A stretch of 10,705 nt of DNA from Gemmatimonadota bacterium (GCA_013696835.1 JACCXV010000386.1:1-10705); one strand, 5' to 3'. Counted from the first letter of the stretch, positions 1 to 9,024 are shown. Program-made: numbers and translations. Notes: generated from the letters alone by a model not told the origin.

Positions 1-565
1 CGTCCTGGCTCTGCCAGCGCGCACCCCCGCCAGCGCCCCGACCGGGGCCGTTCGCGGGGATCAGCAGGGCCTCGGCACCGCCAGCGATCAGCTCGTCCAC
101 CGTACGCGGGTACCAGGCTTCCTCGCAGATCAGGATTCCGAGGCGCCAGCCTGCGAGCTCCACCACGCAGACGTCCGTGCCGGGCTTGAAGAAGCGGCCC
201 TCGTCGAAGAGCCCGTACGTCGGCAGGTGGCGCTTGCGGTGGATCGCCGTCACCCGCCCGTTCATGGCCACCAGGACGGAGTTGTAGAAGGCGCCATCGC
301 CGCCCTCCTCGACGAAGCCGATCACGAGCGCGACGTCGGCGCTTCGCTCGGCGATGCCGGCGAGCTCCGGTCCGTCGGCGCGCAGGGCAACCGCGGAGAC
401 GGCGTCCTGCAGGGCATACCCGGTGAGCGCGAGCTCGGGAAATAGCACGATTTGCGCTCCCGCCGCGCGCGCCTCACCGGCCATCCGCTGGATCTCGCGC
501 AGATTTCCAGCGACGTCGCCGAGACGCGGCCTGGTCTGCGCCACGTGCGCGGAGAGGATCTCCAC
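1..565 (-). CDS. Nitrilase-superfamily C-N hydrolase, NAD synthetase glutaminase-like (3' end beyond window)
   Basis: Enzymes of this superfamily hydrolyse amides or nitriles, or release ammonia from glutamine, with a Glu-Lys-Cys triad. All three sites are visible: Glu in FPELALTGY (about residue 44), Lys in HRKRHLP (about residue 112) and Cys in LICEEAWYP (about residue 146). The order YNS, then HRKRHLPTYGLFDEGRFF, then ICEEAWYP is most like the N-terminal glutaminase domain of glutamine-dependent NAD+ synthetase. A free-standing nitrilase-like amidase fits equally well, because the gene leaves the window after about 188 codons. The start is a GTG at 565: an in-frame TGA lies 14 codons upstream and no ATG, GTG or TTG lies between. 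A GGAAG stands just before it as a weak ribosome site. The gene diverges from clpB across about 260 bp. Superfamily membership is firm; the substrate is not known. Confidence 0.85.
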   Translation of the reverse strand, partial: MEILSAHVAQTRPRLGDVAGNLREIQRMAGEARAAGAQIVLFPELALTGYALQDAVSAVALRADGPELAGIAERSADVALVIGFVEEGGDGAFYNSVLVAMNGRVTAIHRKRHLPTYGLFDEGRFFKPGTDVCVVELAGWRLGILICEEAWYPRTVDELIAGGAEALLIPANGPGRGAGGGARWQSQD

Positions 566-827
566 GGGTCTTCCGCCTGACCGAGAGGAAAGCGGCCTCG
601 AATATCACCGGCGCGGCTAGCCCCGGCCAGCCAACCGAGTCGCCGTTTCTGCTCCGGGTTGGCGCGTCCTATCTTGGTGGGACTGGCTTTGGCTCTTCGG
701 CGTGAGCGTCCCGGCGTGAGGTCCACGCGGCGCGCGCCCGTGATAGGGGCCCGTCCTGCGCGGGGGCTTCGAGGCCGGAAGGGATCGAATCGCAGGATCG
801 GTGAGAACCGAATCGGAGAGGAAGGCC
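566..827. other. Divergent intergenic region, nitrilase-like gene / clpB
   Basis: This 262-bp spacer should hold the promoters of both neighbours. I see no CIRCE element (the HrcA operator common before chaperone genes) and no convincing sigma-32-type site. A TATCTT at 670-675 could be a -10 for clpB but lacks a matching -35. Near its right end is a small hairpin, TCGGT-GAGA-ACCGA at 798-811, closed by a GNRA-type tetraloop. The clpB ribosome site GAGAGGAAGG follows immediately. No gene is supported here. Confidence 0.5.
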
Positions 828-3473
<2,646 letters not shown>

Positions 3474-3881
3474 GCACGCCGCCCGTGTCCTTGGGGTGGA
3501 AGAAAGCCACCGTCGATCCGCGGGACCCCGGGCGGACCCCGGGAGGGAGGGCCCGGATCCCCGCGGCCTCGGCGGCGCGCACCGCGGCGGCACAATCGGA
3601 AACGCGGAAGGACAGGTGGTGAACACCGGGGCCGCGCGCGTCGAGGAAGCGCCGGACCGCGCAGTCCCCGAGCGGTTCGAGCAGCTCGATCGCGCCGCCG
3701 CCCGGGAGGGCGAGGAACCCCACGCGCACGCCTTCGGACGCCACCTCCTCCACGTGCGCGAGGTCGGTCCCGAGCAGGGCCCGCCAGACGCCCGCGGCCA
3801 CCTCGACGCTTTCGACGGCGATGGCCACGTGATCGAGGCTGCCGGAGGGGAACAGCGGGGCTCCTCGCGCCGTACGGTCGT

Positions 3882-3911
3882 TTGACACAAGATCAGGGAG
3901 GGGCGTAACTT
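3882..3911 (+). promoter_or_regulatory. Candidate sigma-70-type promoter for trxA
   Basis: A perfect TTGACA (3882-3887) is followed after 18 bp by TAACTT (3906-3911), which keeps the conserved first TA and last T of a -10 box. Transcription would begin near 3918, about 40 bases before the trxA ATG. The -10 lies inside the dyad at 3896-3924. The call rests on sequence match only. Confidence 0.5.
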
Positions 3912-3924
3912 AACGCCCCCTCCC
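3896..3924. promoter_or_regulatory. Strong inverted repeat in the mce-trxA divergent spacer
   Basis: GGGA-GGGGCGT (3896-3906) and ACGCCCC-C-TCCC (3913-3924) pair over 11 bp with one bulged C, around the 6-base centre AACTTA. It sits between two divergent genes and overlaps the candidate -10, so an operator is one reading and an RNA hairpin in the mce leader another. There is no U-run on either side, which argues against a terminator. Confidence 0.55.
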
Positions 3925-3955
3925 CCCGGCACAAATCGGCTCAACGCGAGGACGA

Positions 3956-4282
3956 ATGGCTGCCAACACGCTGGAGCTCACCGATCAGGATTTCGACGCG
4001 GAAGTGAAGAACTCGGACCAGCTGGCGCTGGTGGACTTCTGGGCAAGCTGGTGCGGGCCCTGCCGCATGATCGCCCCCATAGTCGACGAGCTGGCCGAGG
4101 AGTACCAGGGGAAGCTGAAAGTCTACAAGCTGGACGTGGACGCCAACCCGAAGAGCACTTCCGCGTACAGCGTTCGCTCGATCCCCAGCATCCTCTTCTT
4201 CAAGGGCGGCACGGTTGTGGACTCGGTGCTCGGCGCCGTCGGCAAGAACAAGCTGAAGGAAAAGATCGACCAGCACATCTGA
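3956..4282 (+). CDS. trxA: Thioredoxin
   Basis: Thioredoxin is the cytoplasmic dithiol reductant for ribonucleotide reductase, methionine sulfoxide reductase and other clients, and is recycled by thioredoxin reductase. The 108-residue product is the normal single-domain length. It has the redox motif WCGPC (Cys33, Cys36), the buried Asp27 and Trp29 in VDFWASWC, and the cis-proline loop RSIPS (Pro77). Ser follows that proline where Thr is commoner. The ATG at 3956 is preceded by GCGAGGACGA, giving a usable GAGGA ribosome site. A promoter-like TTGACA/TAACTT pair lies upstream. It is followed after about 106 bp by the phosphatidyltransferase gene, with a GC-rich hairpin in between, so it may be a separate unit or the first gene of the rightward group. 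Confidence 0.98.
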   Translation: MAANTLELTDQDFDAEVKNSDQLALVDFWASWCGPCRMIAPIVDELAEEYQGKLKVYKLDVDANPKSTSAYSVRSIPSILFFKGGTVVDSVLGAVGKNKLKEKIDQHI

Positions 4283-4283
4283 T

Positions 4284-4314
4284 GCGCCCCGCCGGCCAGG
4301 CCCGCCGGCTGCGC
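4284..4314 (+). terminator. GC-rich hairpin after trxA, possible terminator or attenuator
   Basis: Starting 2 bases after the trxA stop, GCCGGC (4291-4296) pairs with GCCGGC (4304-4309) around a 7-base loop. Outer GCGC (4284-4287) and GCGC (4311-4314) can extend it across an unequal internal loop. No U-tract follows, so termination here is uncertain. Confidence 0.35.
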
Positions 4315-4388
4315 GGCATAGGGGACGAGTGCGCCCGCACGGGCCGAGCCCTCCGGGGACCCGCCGGGCCCCACCGCAGGGGGCGAGC

Positions 4389-5045
4389 TTGTTTCCAGAC
4401 TTCCTGAAGGCTCTCGCGCTCGGCATCCTGAGCCCGGTCACGCGGGTCCTCGTGAAGCGCCGGGTGCACCCCAACGTCCTCACCACGCTCGGGTTCCTCG
4501 TCACCCTGGGTGCGGCGCTCGCCTTCTTTCTGGGCCGCGTTCGGCTGGGCGGATTCATCGTGCTCGCGGCTGGCGCGTTCGACATCCTCGACGGCAAGGT
4601 CGCGCGCGAGACGGGACTCGCGTCCAAGTTCGGCTCGTTCTACGACTCCACGCTGGACCGCATCTCCGAGCTTGTCATCTACGCGAGCCTGCTCTCCGTC
4701 TACCTCGAGAGCCCCTATCCCTGGGTCGTGTACGTGACCTTTGCCGCGGCTGGCGGGGCGCTCATGGTGAGCTACACGCGGGCGCGCGCGGAGGCGCTCG
4801 GTATCCCGTGCAAGATCGGGCTGATGCAGCGTCCGGAGCGCGTGGTGGGACTGGGAGTGGGTGCGATGCTCGGCATCGAGGCGCTCGTCGTCGTGCTGTC
4901 GCTCCTCGCCGTGCTCTCGACCTTCACCGCGGTCGAGCGAATCTTCGCGGTCTACGGCGTGGCGCGCGCGGTGCCGCTGGACGGCCCGATCCCCGCGGAG
5001 CGGCTCGCCGGACGGAAGCCCCACACCGTTTCCGAGCGCGATTGA
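4389..5045 (+). CDS. CDP-alcohol phosphatidyltransferase, probable phosphatidylinositol-phosphate synthase
   Basis: This is an integral membrane enzyme that joins an alcohol to a CDP-activated lipid. The complete family signature D-x2-DG-x2-AR-x8-G-x3-D-x3-D is present from Asp65 to Asp90 (DILDGKVAR...GSFYDSTLD). The opening HPNVLTTLGF and several hydrophobic membrane segments are typical, and GLMQRPERVVGLGVG follows later. Inositol 1-phosphate synthase is the next gene, so the likely acceptor is inositol 1-phosphate, giving phosphatidylinositol phosphate. That is inference from context; glycerol phosphate (PgsA type) or another alcohol is not excluded. I chose TTG at 4389 because AGGGGG (4378-4383) lies five bases before it and the family homology starts there. 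A GTG at 4329 would add 20 proline-rich residues without a clear ribosome site. The product from TTG is 218 residues. Confidence 0.92.
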   Translation: MFPDFLKALALGILSPVTRVLVKRRVHPNVLTTLGFLVTLGAALAFFLGRVRLGGFIVLAAGAFDILDGKVARETGLASKFGSFYDSTLDRISELVIYASLLSVYLESPYPWVVYVTFAAAGGALMVSYTRARAEALGIPCKIGLMQRPERVVGLGVGAMLGIEALVVVLSLLAVLSTFTAVERIFAVYGVARAVPLDGPIPAERLAGRKPHTVSERD

Positions 5046-5060
5046 CCTGTGCCGCGCGAT

Positions 5061-5083
5061 CGCTCCGCCGCTTGGGGGGAGCG
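5061..5083 (+). repeat. Inverted repeat in the spacer before the inositol synthase gene
   Basis: CGCTCC (5061-5066) and GGAGCG (5078-5083) form a 6-bp stem with an 11-base loop in the 109-bp gap after the phosphatidyltransferase gene. It has no U-run. It may be a weak RNA hairpin between two cotranscribed genes. Confidence 0.3.
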
Positions 5084-5101
5084 CGTGCGCTGCCGTGAGC
5101 G

Positions 5102-5115
5102 TGCAGTGAACTGCA
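5102..5115. promoter_or_regulatory. Short dyad TGCAGT-GA-ACTGCA before the inositol synthase start
   Basis: Six-base arms meet around a 2-base centre, directly upstream of the GGAGGA ribosome site. The compact symmetry is what a dimeric regulator would bind, but there is only one copy in the window and its role is unknown. Confidence 0.3.
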
Positions 5116-5125
5116 GACGGAGGAC

Positions 5126-5158
5126 ATGATGACCGACCAGGCGCGGAGCGGAGCATGA
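5126..5158 (+). other. 10-codon upstream ORF overlapping the inositol synthase start
   Basis: The ORF encodes MMTDQARSGA. It has the best ribosome site of the region: GGAGGA at 5119-5124, one base from its first ATG and four from its second. Its TGA (5156-5158) overlaps the ATG of the synthase gene as ATGA. The nine bases ATGACCGAC (5129-5137) recur at the true start (5155-5163), 26 bp on. It could be a leader that hands ribosomes to the synthase by coupling, or a relic of a duplicated start. Translation is not shown. Confidence 0.4.
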
Positions 5159-6492
5159 CCGACGAGCGGAAAGCCCCAGGAGGACACGCGGCGCGCATTC
5201 GCGAGCCGCAAGGCAAGCTGGGCGTGCTGCTGCCCGGGCTCGGCGCCGTGAGCACGACGTTCATCGCCGGGGTCGAGTCGATCCGCCGGGGGATGAGCCA
5301 GCCCATCGGCTCCCTCACGCAGATGGGCCACATCCGTCTGGGAAAGCGCACGGAGCACCGCAACCCGCGGATCTCCGAGCTCGTCCCGCTCGCGGACCTG
5401 GCCGACCTGGAGTTCGCCGCGTGGGATCCATTCGAAGCCGACGCGTATCGCTCCGCGCTGAACGCCGGCGTGCTGGAGCCGGAACTCCTGAACCAGGTGC
5501 GTCCCTTCCTCGAGGGGATCCATCCCCTGCCCGCAGCCTTCGACCAGCATTACGTGAAGAAGCTGGACGGACCGAACGTGAAGCGGGGCGCAAGCAAGAT
5601 GGAGCTGGCGGAGCAGCTGATCGAGGACATCGCGACGTTCCGCCGCGACCGCGGCGTGGAGCGGCTGGCGATGGTCTGGTGCGGCTCCACCGAGATCTTC
5701 CTGCAGCCGGGCGCCGCGCATCAAAGCGTGCAGAGTTTCGAGCGCGCGATGCGCGAGAACGACCCTTCGATCGCCCCCAGCATGCTCTACGCGTACGCCG
5801 CGATCATGTCCGGCGTGCCGTACGCGAACGGCGCCCCGAACCTGTCGGTGGACCTGCCCGCGCTGGTCGCGCTTGCCAACGAGCGCGAGGTTCCGATATG
5901 CGGCAAGGACTTCAAGACCGGTCAGACGCTGCTCAAGACGGCGCTGGCGCCCATGCTGAAGGCCCGCCTGCTCGGCCTCGCCGGCTGGTTCTCGATGAAC
6001 ATCCTGGGGAACCGGGACGGCGAGGTCCTGGACGATCCCGAGTCGTTCAAGACCAAGGAAGAGTCGAAGCTCTCGGTGCTCGAGTACATCCTGCAGCCCG
6101 AGCTCTATCCCGCGCTCTACGAGAAGTTCTACCACAAGGTGCGGATCAACTACTACCCGCCGCGCGGGGACAACAAGGAGGGGTGGGACAACCTCGACAT
6201 CTTCGGATGGCTCGGATATCCGATGCAGATCAAGGTCGACTTCCTCTGCCGCGACTCGATCCTCGCGGCACCGATCGTACTCGACCTGGTGCTCTTCCTG
6301 GACCTCGCTGCGCGGGCGGGGATGAAGGGCATCCAGGAGTGGCTGTCGTTCTACTTCAAGAGCCCGATGGTGGCGCCCGAGCTCTATCCCGAGCACGACC
6401 TCTTCATCCAGCTCATGAAGCTTAAGAACACGCTCCGCTGGTTGCGCGGGGAGGAACAGATCACCCACCTGGGGGTGGAATACTACGACTGA
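5155..6492 (+). CDS. ino1: myo-Inositol-1-phosphate synthase
   Basis: This cytoplasmic NAD-dependent enzyme converts glucose 6-phosphate to 1D-myo-inositol 3-phosphate (also written L-inositol 1-phosphate), the committed step to inositol. The 445-residue protein has the NAD-binding GLGAVS (28-33), GKDFKTGQT (250-258) with the lysines used in catalysis in this family, SMNILGNRDG (280-289), DNKEGWDN from 339, and KVDFLCRDSILAAP from Lys360. The start at ATG 5155 has a GGAG six bases upstream, but a stronger ribosome site serves the small overlapping ORF at 5126. Coupling to the preceding phosphatidyltransferase suggests inositol phospholipid synthesis. A phosphatase to make free inositol or phosphatidylinositol is not in the window. 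tmk follows after 64 bp. The function is secure from the motifs. Confidence 0.97.
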   Translation: MTDERKAPGGHAARIREPQGKLGVLLPGLGAVSTTFIAGVESIRRGMSQPIGSLTQMGHIRLGKRTEHRNPRISELVPLADLADLEFAAWDPFEADAYRSALNAGVLEPELLNQVRPFLEGIHPLPAAFDQHYVKKLDGPNVKRGASKMELAEQLIEDIATFRRDRGVERLAMVWCGSTEIFLQPGAAHQSVQSFERAMRENDPSIAPSMLYAYAAIMSGVPYANGAPNLSVDLPALVALANEREVPICGKDFKTGQTLLKTALAPMLKARLLGLAGWFSMNILGNRDGEVLDDPESFKTKEESKLSVLEYILQPELYPALYEKFYHKVRINYYPPRGDNKEGWDNLDIFGWLGYPMQIKVDFLCRDSILAAPIVLDLVLFLDLAARAGMKGIQEWLSFYFKSPMVAPELYPEHDLFIQLMKLKNTLRWLRGEEQITHLGVEYYD

Positions 6493-6556
6493 TCCCCGCA
6501 CCACCGCCTCCTGCTGCAGGCCGATTGTCCCGGCCGGATCGCGCCGGTAGGTTGGC

Positions 6557-7219
6557 GTGTCGGGCGAGCGTGGGGTGTTCGTCACGTTCGAGGGCGGTGA
6601 GGGAAGCGGGAAGAGCACGCAGGTCTCGCTGCTCGGCCCATGGCTGCGGGAGCGCGGGGTCCCGGTCCTGTCGGCCCGCGACCCCGGCAGCACCCCCCTG
6701 GGGGAGGCCGTCCGCCGCCTCCTGCTGGACGCCCGCGCCGCTCCGGTCGCGCCCCAGTCCGAACTGCTCCTGTACGCGGCGGCGCGGGCCCAGCTCGTGC
6801 ATGAGATCGTGCAACCGGCGCTCGGAGCTGGACGCGTGGTCCTGCTCGATCGCTATGAGGACTCGACCTACGCCTACCAGGGCGCGGGCCGCGGCCTCGG
6901 CGAGGAAGCGGTTTCGCGCGCGAACGAGGTCGCGACCGGCGGCCTCCGCCCGGATCTGGTCGTGCTGCTCGACGTGACCCCCGACGAGGGCCTGCGCCGC
7001 CGCTGGGCCGCAGTGGGCAGCGCGGGTGGAGACCGGATGGAGCGGGAGGAAGAGGGTTTTCACCAGCGCGTGCGCGCGGCGTATCTCGCGCGCGCCGATG
7101 CCGAGCCCGCGCGATTCCTGCTGCTCGATGGCCGTAGGGCGGCCGACACGATTCACCACGAGGTGCGCGCGCGGGTGCTCGCACTCGTCCAACGCGAAAT
7201 GCCACAGGGGTGTGAATGA
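6557..7219 (+). CDS. tmk: Thymidylate (dTMP) kinase
   Basis: The enzyme phosphorylates dTMP to dTDP with ATP, essential for dTTP supply in the cytoplasm. The 220-residue protein has the P-loop GGEGSGKST (13-21), the DRY motif and downstream block DRYEDSTYAYQGAGRGL (98-114), and a LID region near 142-178 ending DRMEREEEGFHQRVRAAYL. The second motif reads RDPGSTPLGE (41-50) where REPGGTP is usual: Asp replaces Glu and Ser replaces Gly, so nucleotide affinity may differ slightly. The start is GTG at 6557, which puts the P-loop at the normal distance; AGG at 6549-6551 is a weak ribosome site. Its TGA (7217-7219) overlaps an ATG at 7216 (ATGA), tying it to the protease downstream. Confidence 0.96.
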   Translation: MSGERGVFVTFEGGEGSGKSTQVSLLGPWLRERGVPVLSARDPGSTPLGEAVRRLLLDARAAPVAPQSELLLYAAARAQLVHEIVQPALGAGRVVLLDRYEDSTYAYQGAGRGLGEEAVSRANEVATGGLRPDLVVLLDVTPDEGLRRRWAAVGSAGGDRMEREEEGFHQRVRAAYLARADAEPARFLLLDGRRAADTIHHEVRARVLALVQREMPQGCE

Positions 7220-7242
7220 TGCAGCGACGCGCAGTCCGATGA
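7216..7242 (+). other. 8-codon ORF bridging tmk and the S41 protease by two ATGA overlaps
   Basis: ATG at 7216 overlaps the tmk TGA; the ORF encodes MMQRRAVR and ends at TGA 7240-7242, which overlaps the protease ATG at 7239. AGGGG (7206-7210) lies five bases before ATG 7216, while nothing like a ribosome site precedes ATG 7239. The first six codons copy those of the protease. Ribosomes finishing tmk could therefore pass through this ORF to the protease; this is inference. Confidence 0.45.
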
Positions 7243-7257
7243 TCCAGCGACGCGCAG
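7216..7257 (+). repeat. Tandem duplication over the S41 protease start codon
   Basis: ATGATGCAGCGACGCGCAG (7216-7234) and ATGATCCAGCGACGCGCAG (7239-7257) agree at 18 of 19 positions, with an offset of 23 bp and TCCG between them. The offset is not a multiple of three, so only the second copy is in frame with the protease. Confidence 0.9.
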
Positions 7258-8927
7258 GCTTCCTCGTGACCGCCGCGTTCTTCGTGGCGCTGCTCGCTGC
7301 CGGCGTGATCTACGATGACCTGTCGGCCCGCAACGGAGCCGGGGTGTACGATCAGGTGCGTCTGTTGAACGAGGTGGTTGACCAGGTCTCGGAGAAGTAC
7401 GTGGACCGGCTCGACCGCGACGAGCTCTACGTGCGGGCGATCAAGGGCCTGGTCGAGAGCCTCGATCCGTATTCGGAGTTCCTCACCCGCGACCAGTACT
7501 CCGACCTAAAAATCCACACCACCGGCAACTACCAGGGCCTGGGCATCAGCATCGACATCCGCGACGACGTCCTGACAGTCGTTGCTCCCATCGAGGGCAC
7601 GCCTGCCTACGACGCAGGCGTGTACCCGGGGGACAGGATCGTCGAGGTGGACGGTGCGAGCACGCACGGCTGGACGAGCGAGAAGGCCGTGAACGAGCTG
7701 CGCGGCCCTGCGGGCAGCTCCGTCGTGCTCACCGTGGTGCGCGAGGGCCTCTCCGAGCCGCTCCAGTTCCGCATCCGGCGCAAGAACATCGACATCCCCA
7801 GCGTGCCGTATGCCTTCATGATTCGCGACGGCATCGGGTACATCCGCTTCAGCCAGTTCTCCGAGCGCGGGGCCCGCGAGGTGCAGTCCGCGGTCGAGCG
7901 TCTCCGCAAGGATGGCATGCGCAGCCTCATCCTGGACGTGCAGCGCAACCCCGGTGGCCTCCTCGACCAGGCGATCGACGTCACCGACCTGTTCCTGGAC
8001 CGCGGAGAGGTGATCCTCACGACCCGCGGCCGGGTGTCGGAGCAGAACCGCAAGTACTACGCGCATGACGACGTGAACTACGGCAGCTTCCCGATCGTGA
8101 TTCTCGTCGACGAGGGCACGGCCAGCGCGTCGGAGATCCTCGCCGGGGCCCTGCAGGACCACGACCGCGCGCTGATCCTCGGGCGGCAGACCTTCGGCAA
8201 GGGTCTCGTGCAAAGCCTGTTCCCGCTGGAGGGCAGCGAGGCGGCCCTCAAGCTCACGACCGCGCGCTACTACACGCCGAGCGGACGCAACATCCAGAAG
8301 GAGGAGATCCGGTCCGCCGTGTTCGACCTCGTAGACGAGGAGGAGCCGCCGATGCGCGAAGCGCGCCGCGAGGAGGGGAAGGTGCCCGACAGCCTGGTCT
8401 TCAAGACGGACATGGGCCGCGAGGTCTACGGCGGGGGCGGTATCACGCCCGACCTCGTCGTCGAGGACACGCTCAGCACGGTCGGCAGAGAGCTGGTCTG
8501 GGATCTGCGGGCGAAGAACGTGTACTTCGACTACGCGGTGCGCTACCGGGCGGCACACGAGAAGCTGCCGAAGGACTGGCGCCCCTCCGCGGCCGAAGAG
8601 GCGTCGTTCCGCGCCTACCTGCGCGATCGTGAGGTGATCTTCGCCGAGGAGGAGTACCAGGCCGAGCGCGACTTCGTCCTGAACTCGCTGCGCTTCGAGG
8701 TGGTCGAGCAATACCACGGCAAGGGTGCCGCCGTGAAGGCGGCGCTCGACGCGGATCCGGCGCTCTCCGCCGCCATCGGGCTCCTCGAGCAGGGGGAGAC
8801 GCTTCGCGAGGTCTTCCAGCTGGCGCAGGCGAGGAGCGACGCGCAGGAGGAGCAAGCACTCACCAAGCCTCCGGTGGACCAGGCTGCGATGCAGCCGCCG
8901 CCAGCCGGAGAGGCGCGGGCGCGCTGA
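7239..8927 (+). CDS. ctpA: S41-family C-terminal processing protease (CtpA-like), membrane anchored
   Basis: CtpA-type proteases act in the envelope, trimming or degrading proteins from the C-terminus after the PDZ domain recognises the tail. The 562-residue product has an N-terminal hydrophobic segment (about 7-24: signal anchor or signal peptide), a PDZ domain (about 96-175) starting at GNYQGLGISI, and an S41 core with VQRNPGG. The catalytic dyad is Ser296 in GTASASE and Lys321 in TFGKG, spaced by 25 residues as in E. coli Tsp; Asp307 also matches. GGGGITPD closes the core. A helical, charged tail of about 140 residues follows, ending in a Pro/Ala-rich stretch, and its role is unknown. I chose ATG 7239 because the hydrophobic segment begins just after it; GTG 7212 is an in-frame alternative adding nine residues. 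There is no ribosome site at 7239, so translation may be coupled to tmk. Confidence 0.96.
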   Translation: MIQRRAGFLVTAAFFVALLAAGVIYDDLSARNGAGVYDQVRLLNEVVDQVSEKYVDRLDRDELYVRAIKGLVESLDPYSEFLTRDQYSDLKIHTTGNYQGLGISIDIRDDVLTVVAPIEGTPAYDAGVYPGDRIVEVDGASTHGWTSEKAVNELRGPAGSSVVLTVVREGLSEPLQFRIRRKNIDIPSVPYAFMIRDGIGYIRFSQFSERGAREVQSAVERLRKDGMRSLILDVQRNPGGLLDQAIDVTDLFLDRGEVILTTRGRVSEQNRKYYAHDDVNYGSFPIVILVDEGTASASEILAGALQDHDRALILGRQTFGKGLVQSLFPLEGSEAALKLTTARYYTPSGRNIQKEEIRSAVFDLVDEEEPPMREARREEGKVPDSLVFKTDMGREVYGGGGITPDLVVEDTLSTVGRELVWDLRAKNVYFDYAVRYRAAHEKLPKDWRPSAAEEASFRAYLRDREVIFAEEEYQAERDFVLNSLRFEVVEQYHGKGAAVKAALDADPALSAAIGLLEQGETLREVFQLAQARSDAQEEQALTKPPVDQAAMQPPPAGEARAR

Positions 8928-8996
8928 TCGGGCGTTGATCGGCGGGCGAACCGTCTGTTCGGCAGCGCCCCGGGAGCGGATTGCCAAGATGAGAGA

Positions 8997-9024
8997 GAAG
9001 GGCCTCGCCGCGGCGGGGCCCTTC
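8997..9024. terminator. Long GC hairpin after the S41 protease, probable terminator
   Basis: GAAGGGCCTCGCC (8997-9009) pairs with GGCGGGGCCCTTC (9012-9024) over 12-13 bp with one G-U pair and a tight GC loop. The plus-strand downstream side is CACATGTG, not a U-run, so it is not a classic intrinsic terminator. Its position 69 bp after the protease stop and just before the next gene's ribosome site fits the end of the rightward group. Confidence 0.6.

Noticed and set aside
615..632. Palindromic GGCTAGCC and neighbouring GGCCAGCC as an operator or terminator
   Set aside because: The spacing leaves almost no loop for a hairpin, and such short GC palindromes are expected by chance in this composition.
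4329..4388. GTG start giving a 20-residue N-terminal extension of the phosphatidyltransferase
   Set aside because: The extension is Pro/Arg/Gly-rich, lacks a ribosome site, and the family match starts at the TTG at 4389 with AGGGGG before it.
4924..6693. A 589-codon minus-strand frame across the inositol synthase gene and into tmk
   Set aside because: It is the antisense shadow of the conserved synthase, spans several gene boundaries and has no family signature.
7026..7238. Upstream extension of the S41 protease frame by 71 codons
   Set aside because: It lies inside tmk in another frame and encodes a Cys/Arg-rich non-family sequence; the protease begins at the hydrophobic segment after ATG 7239.
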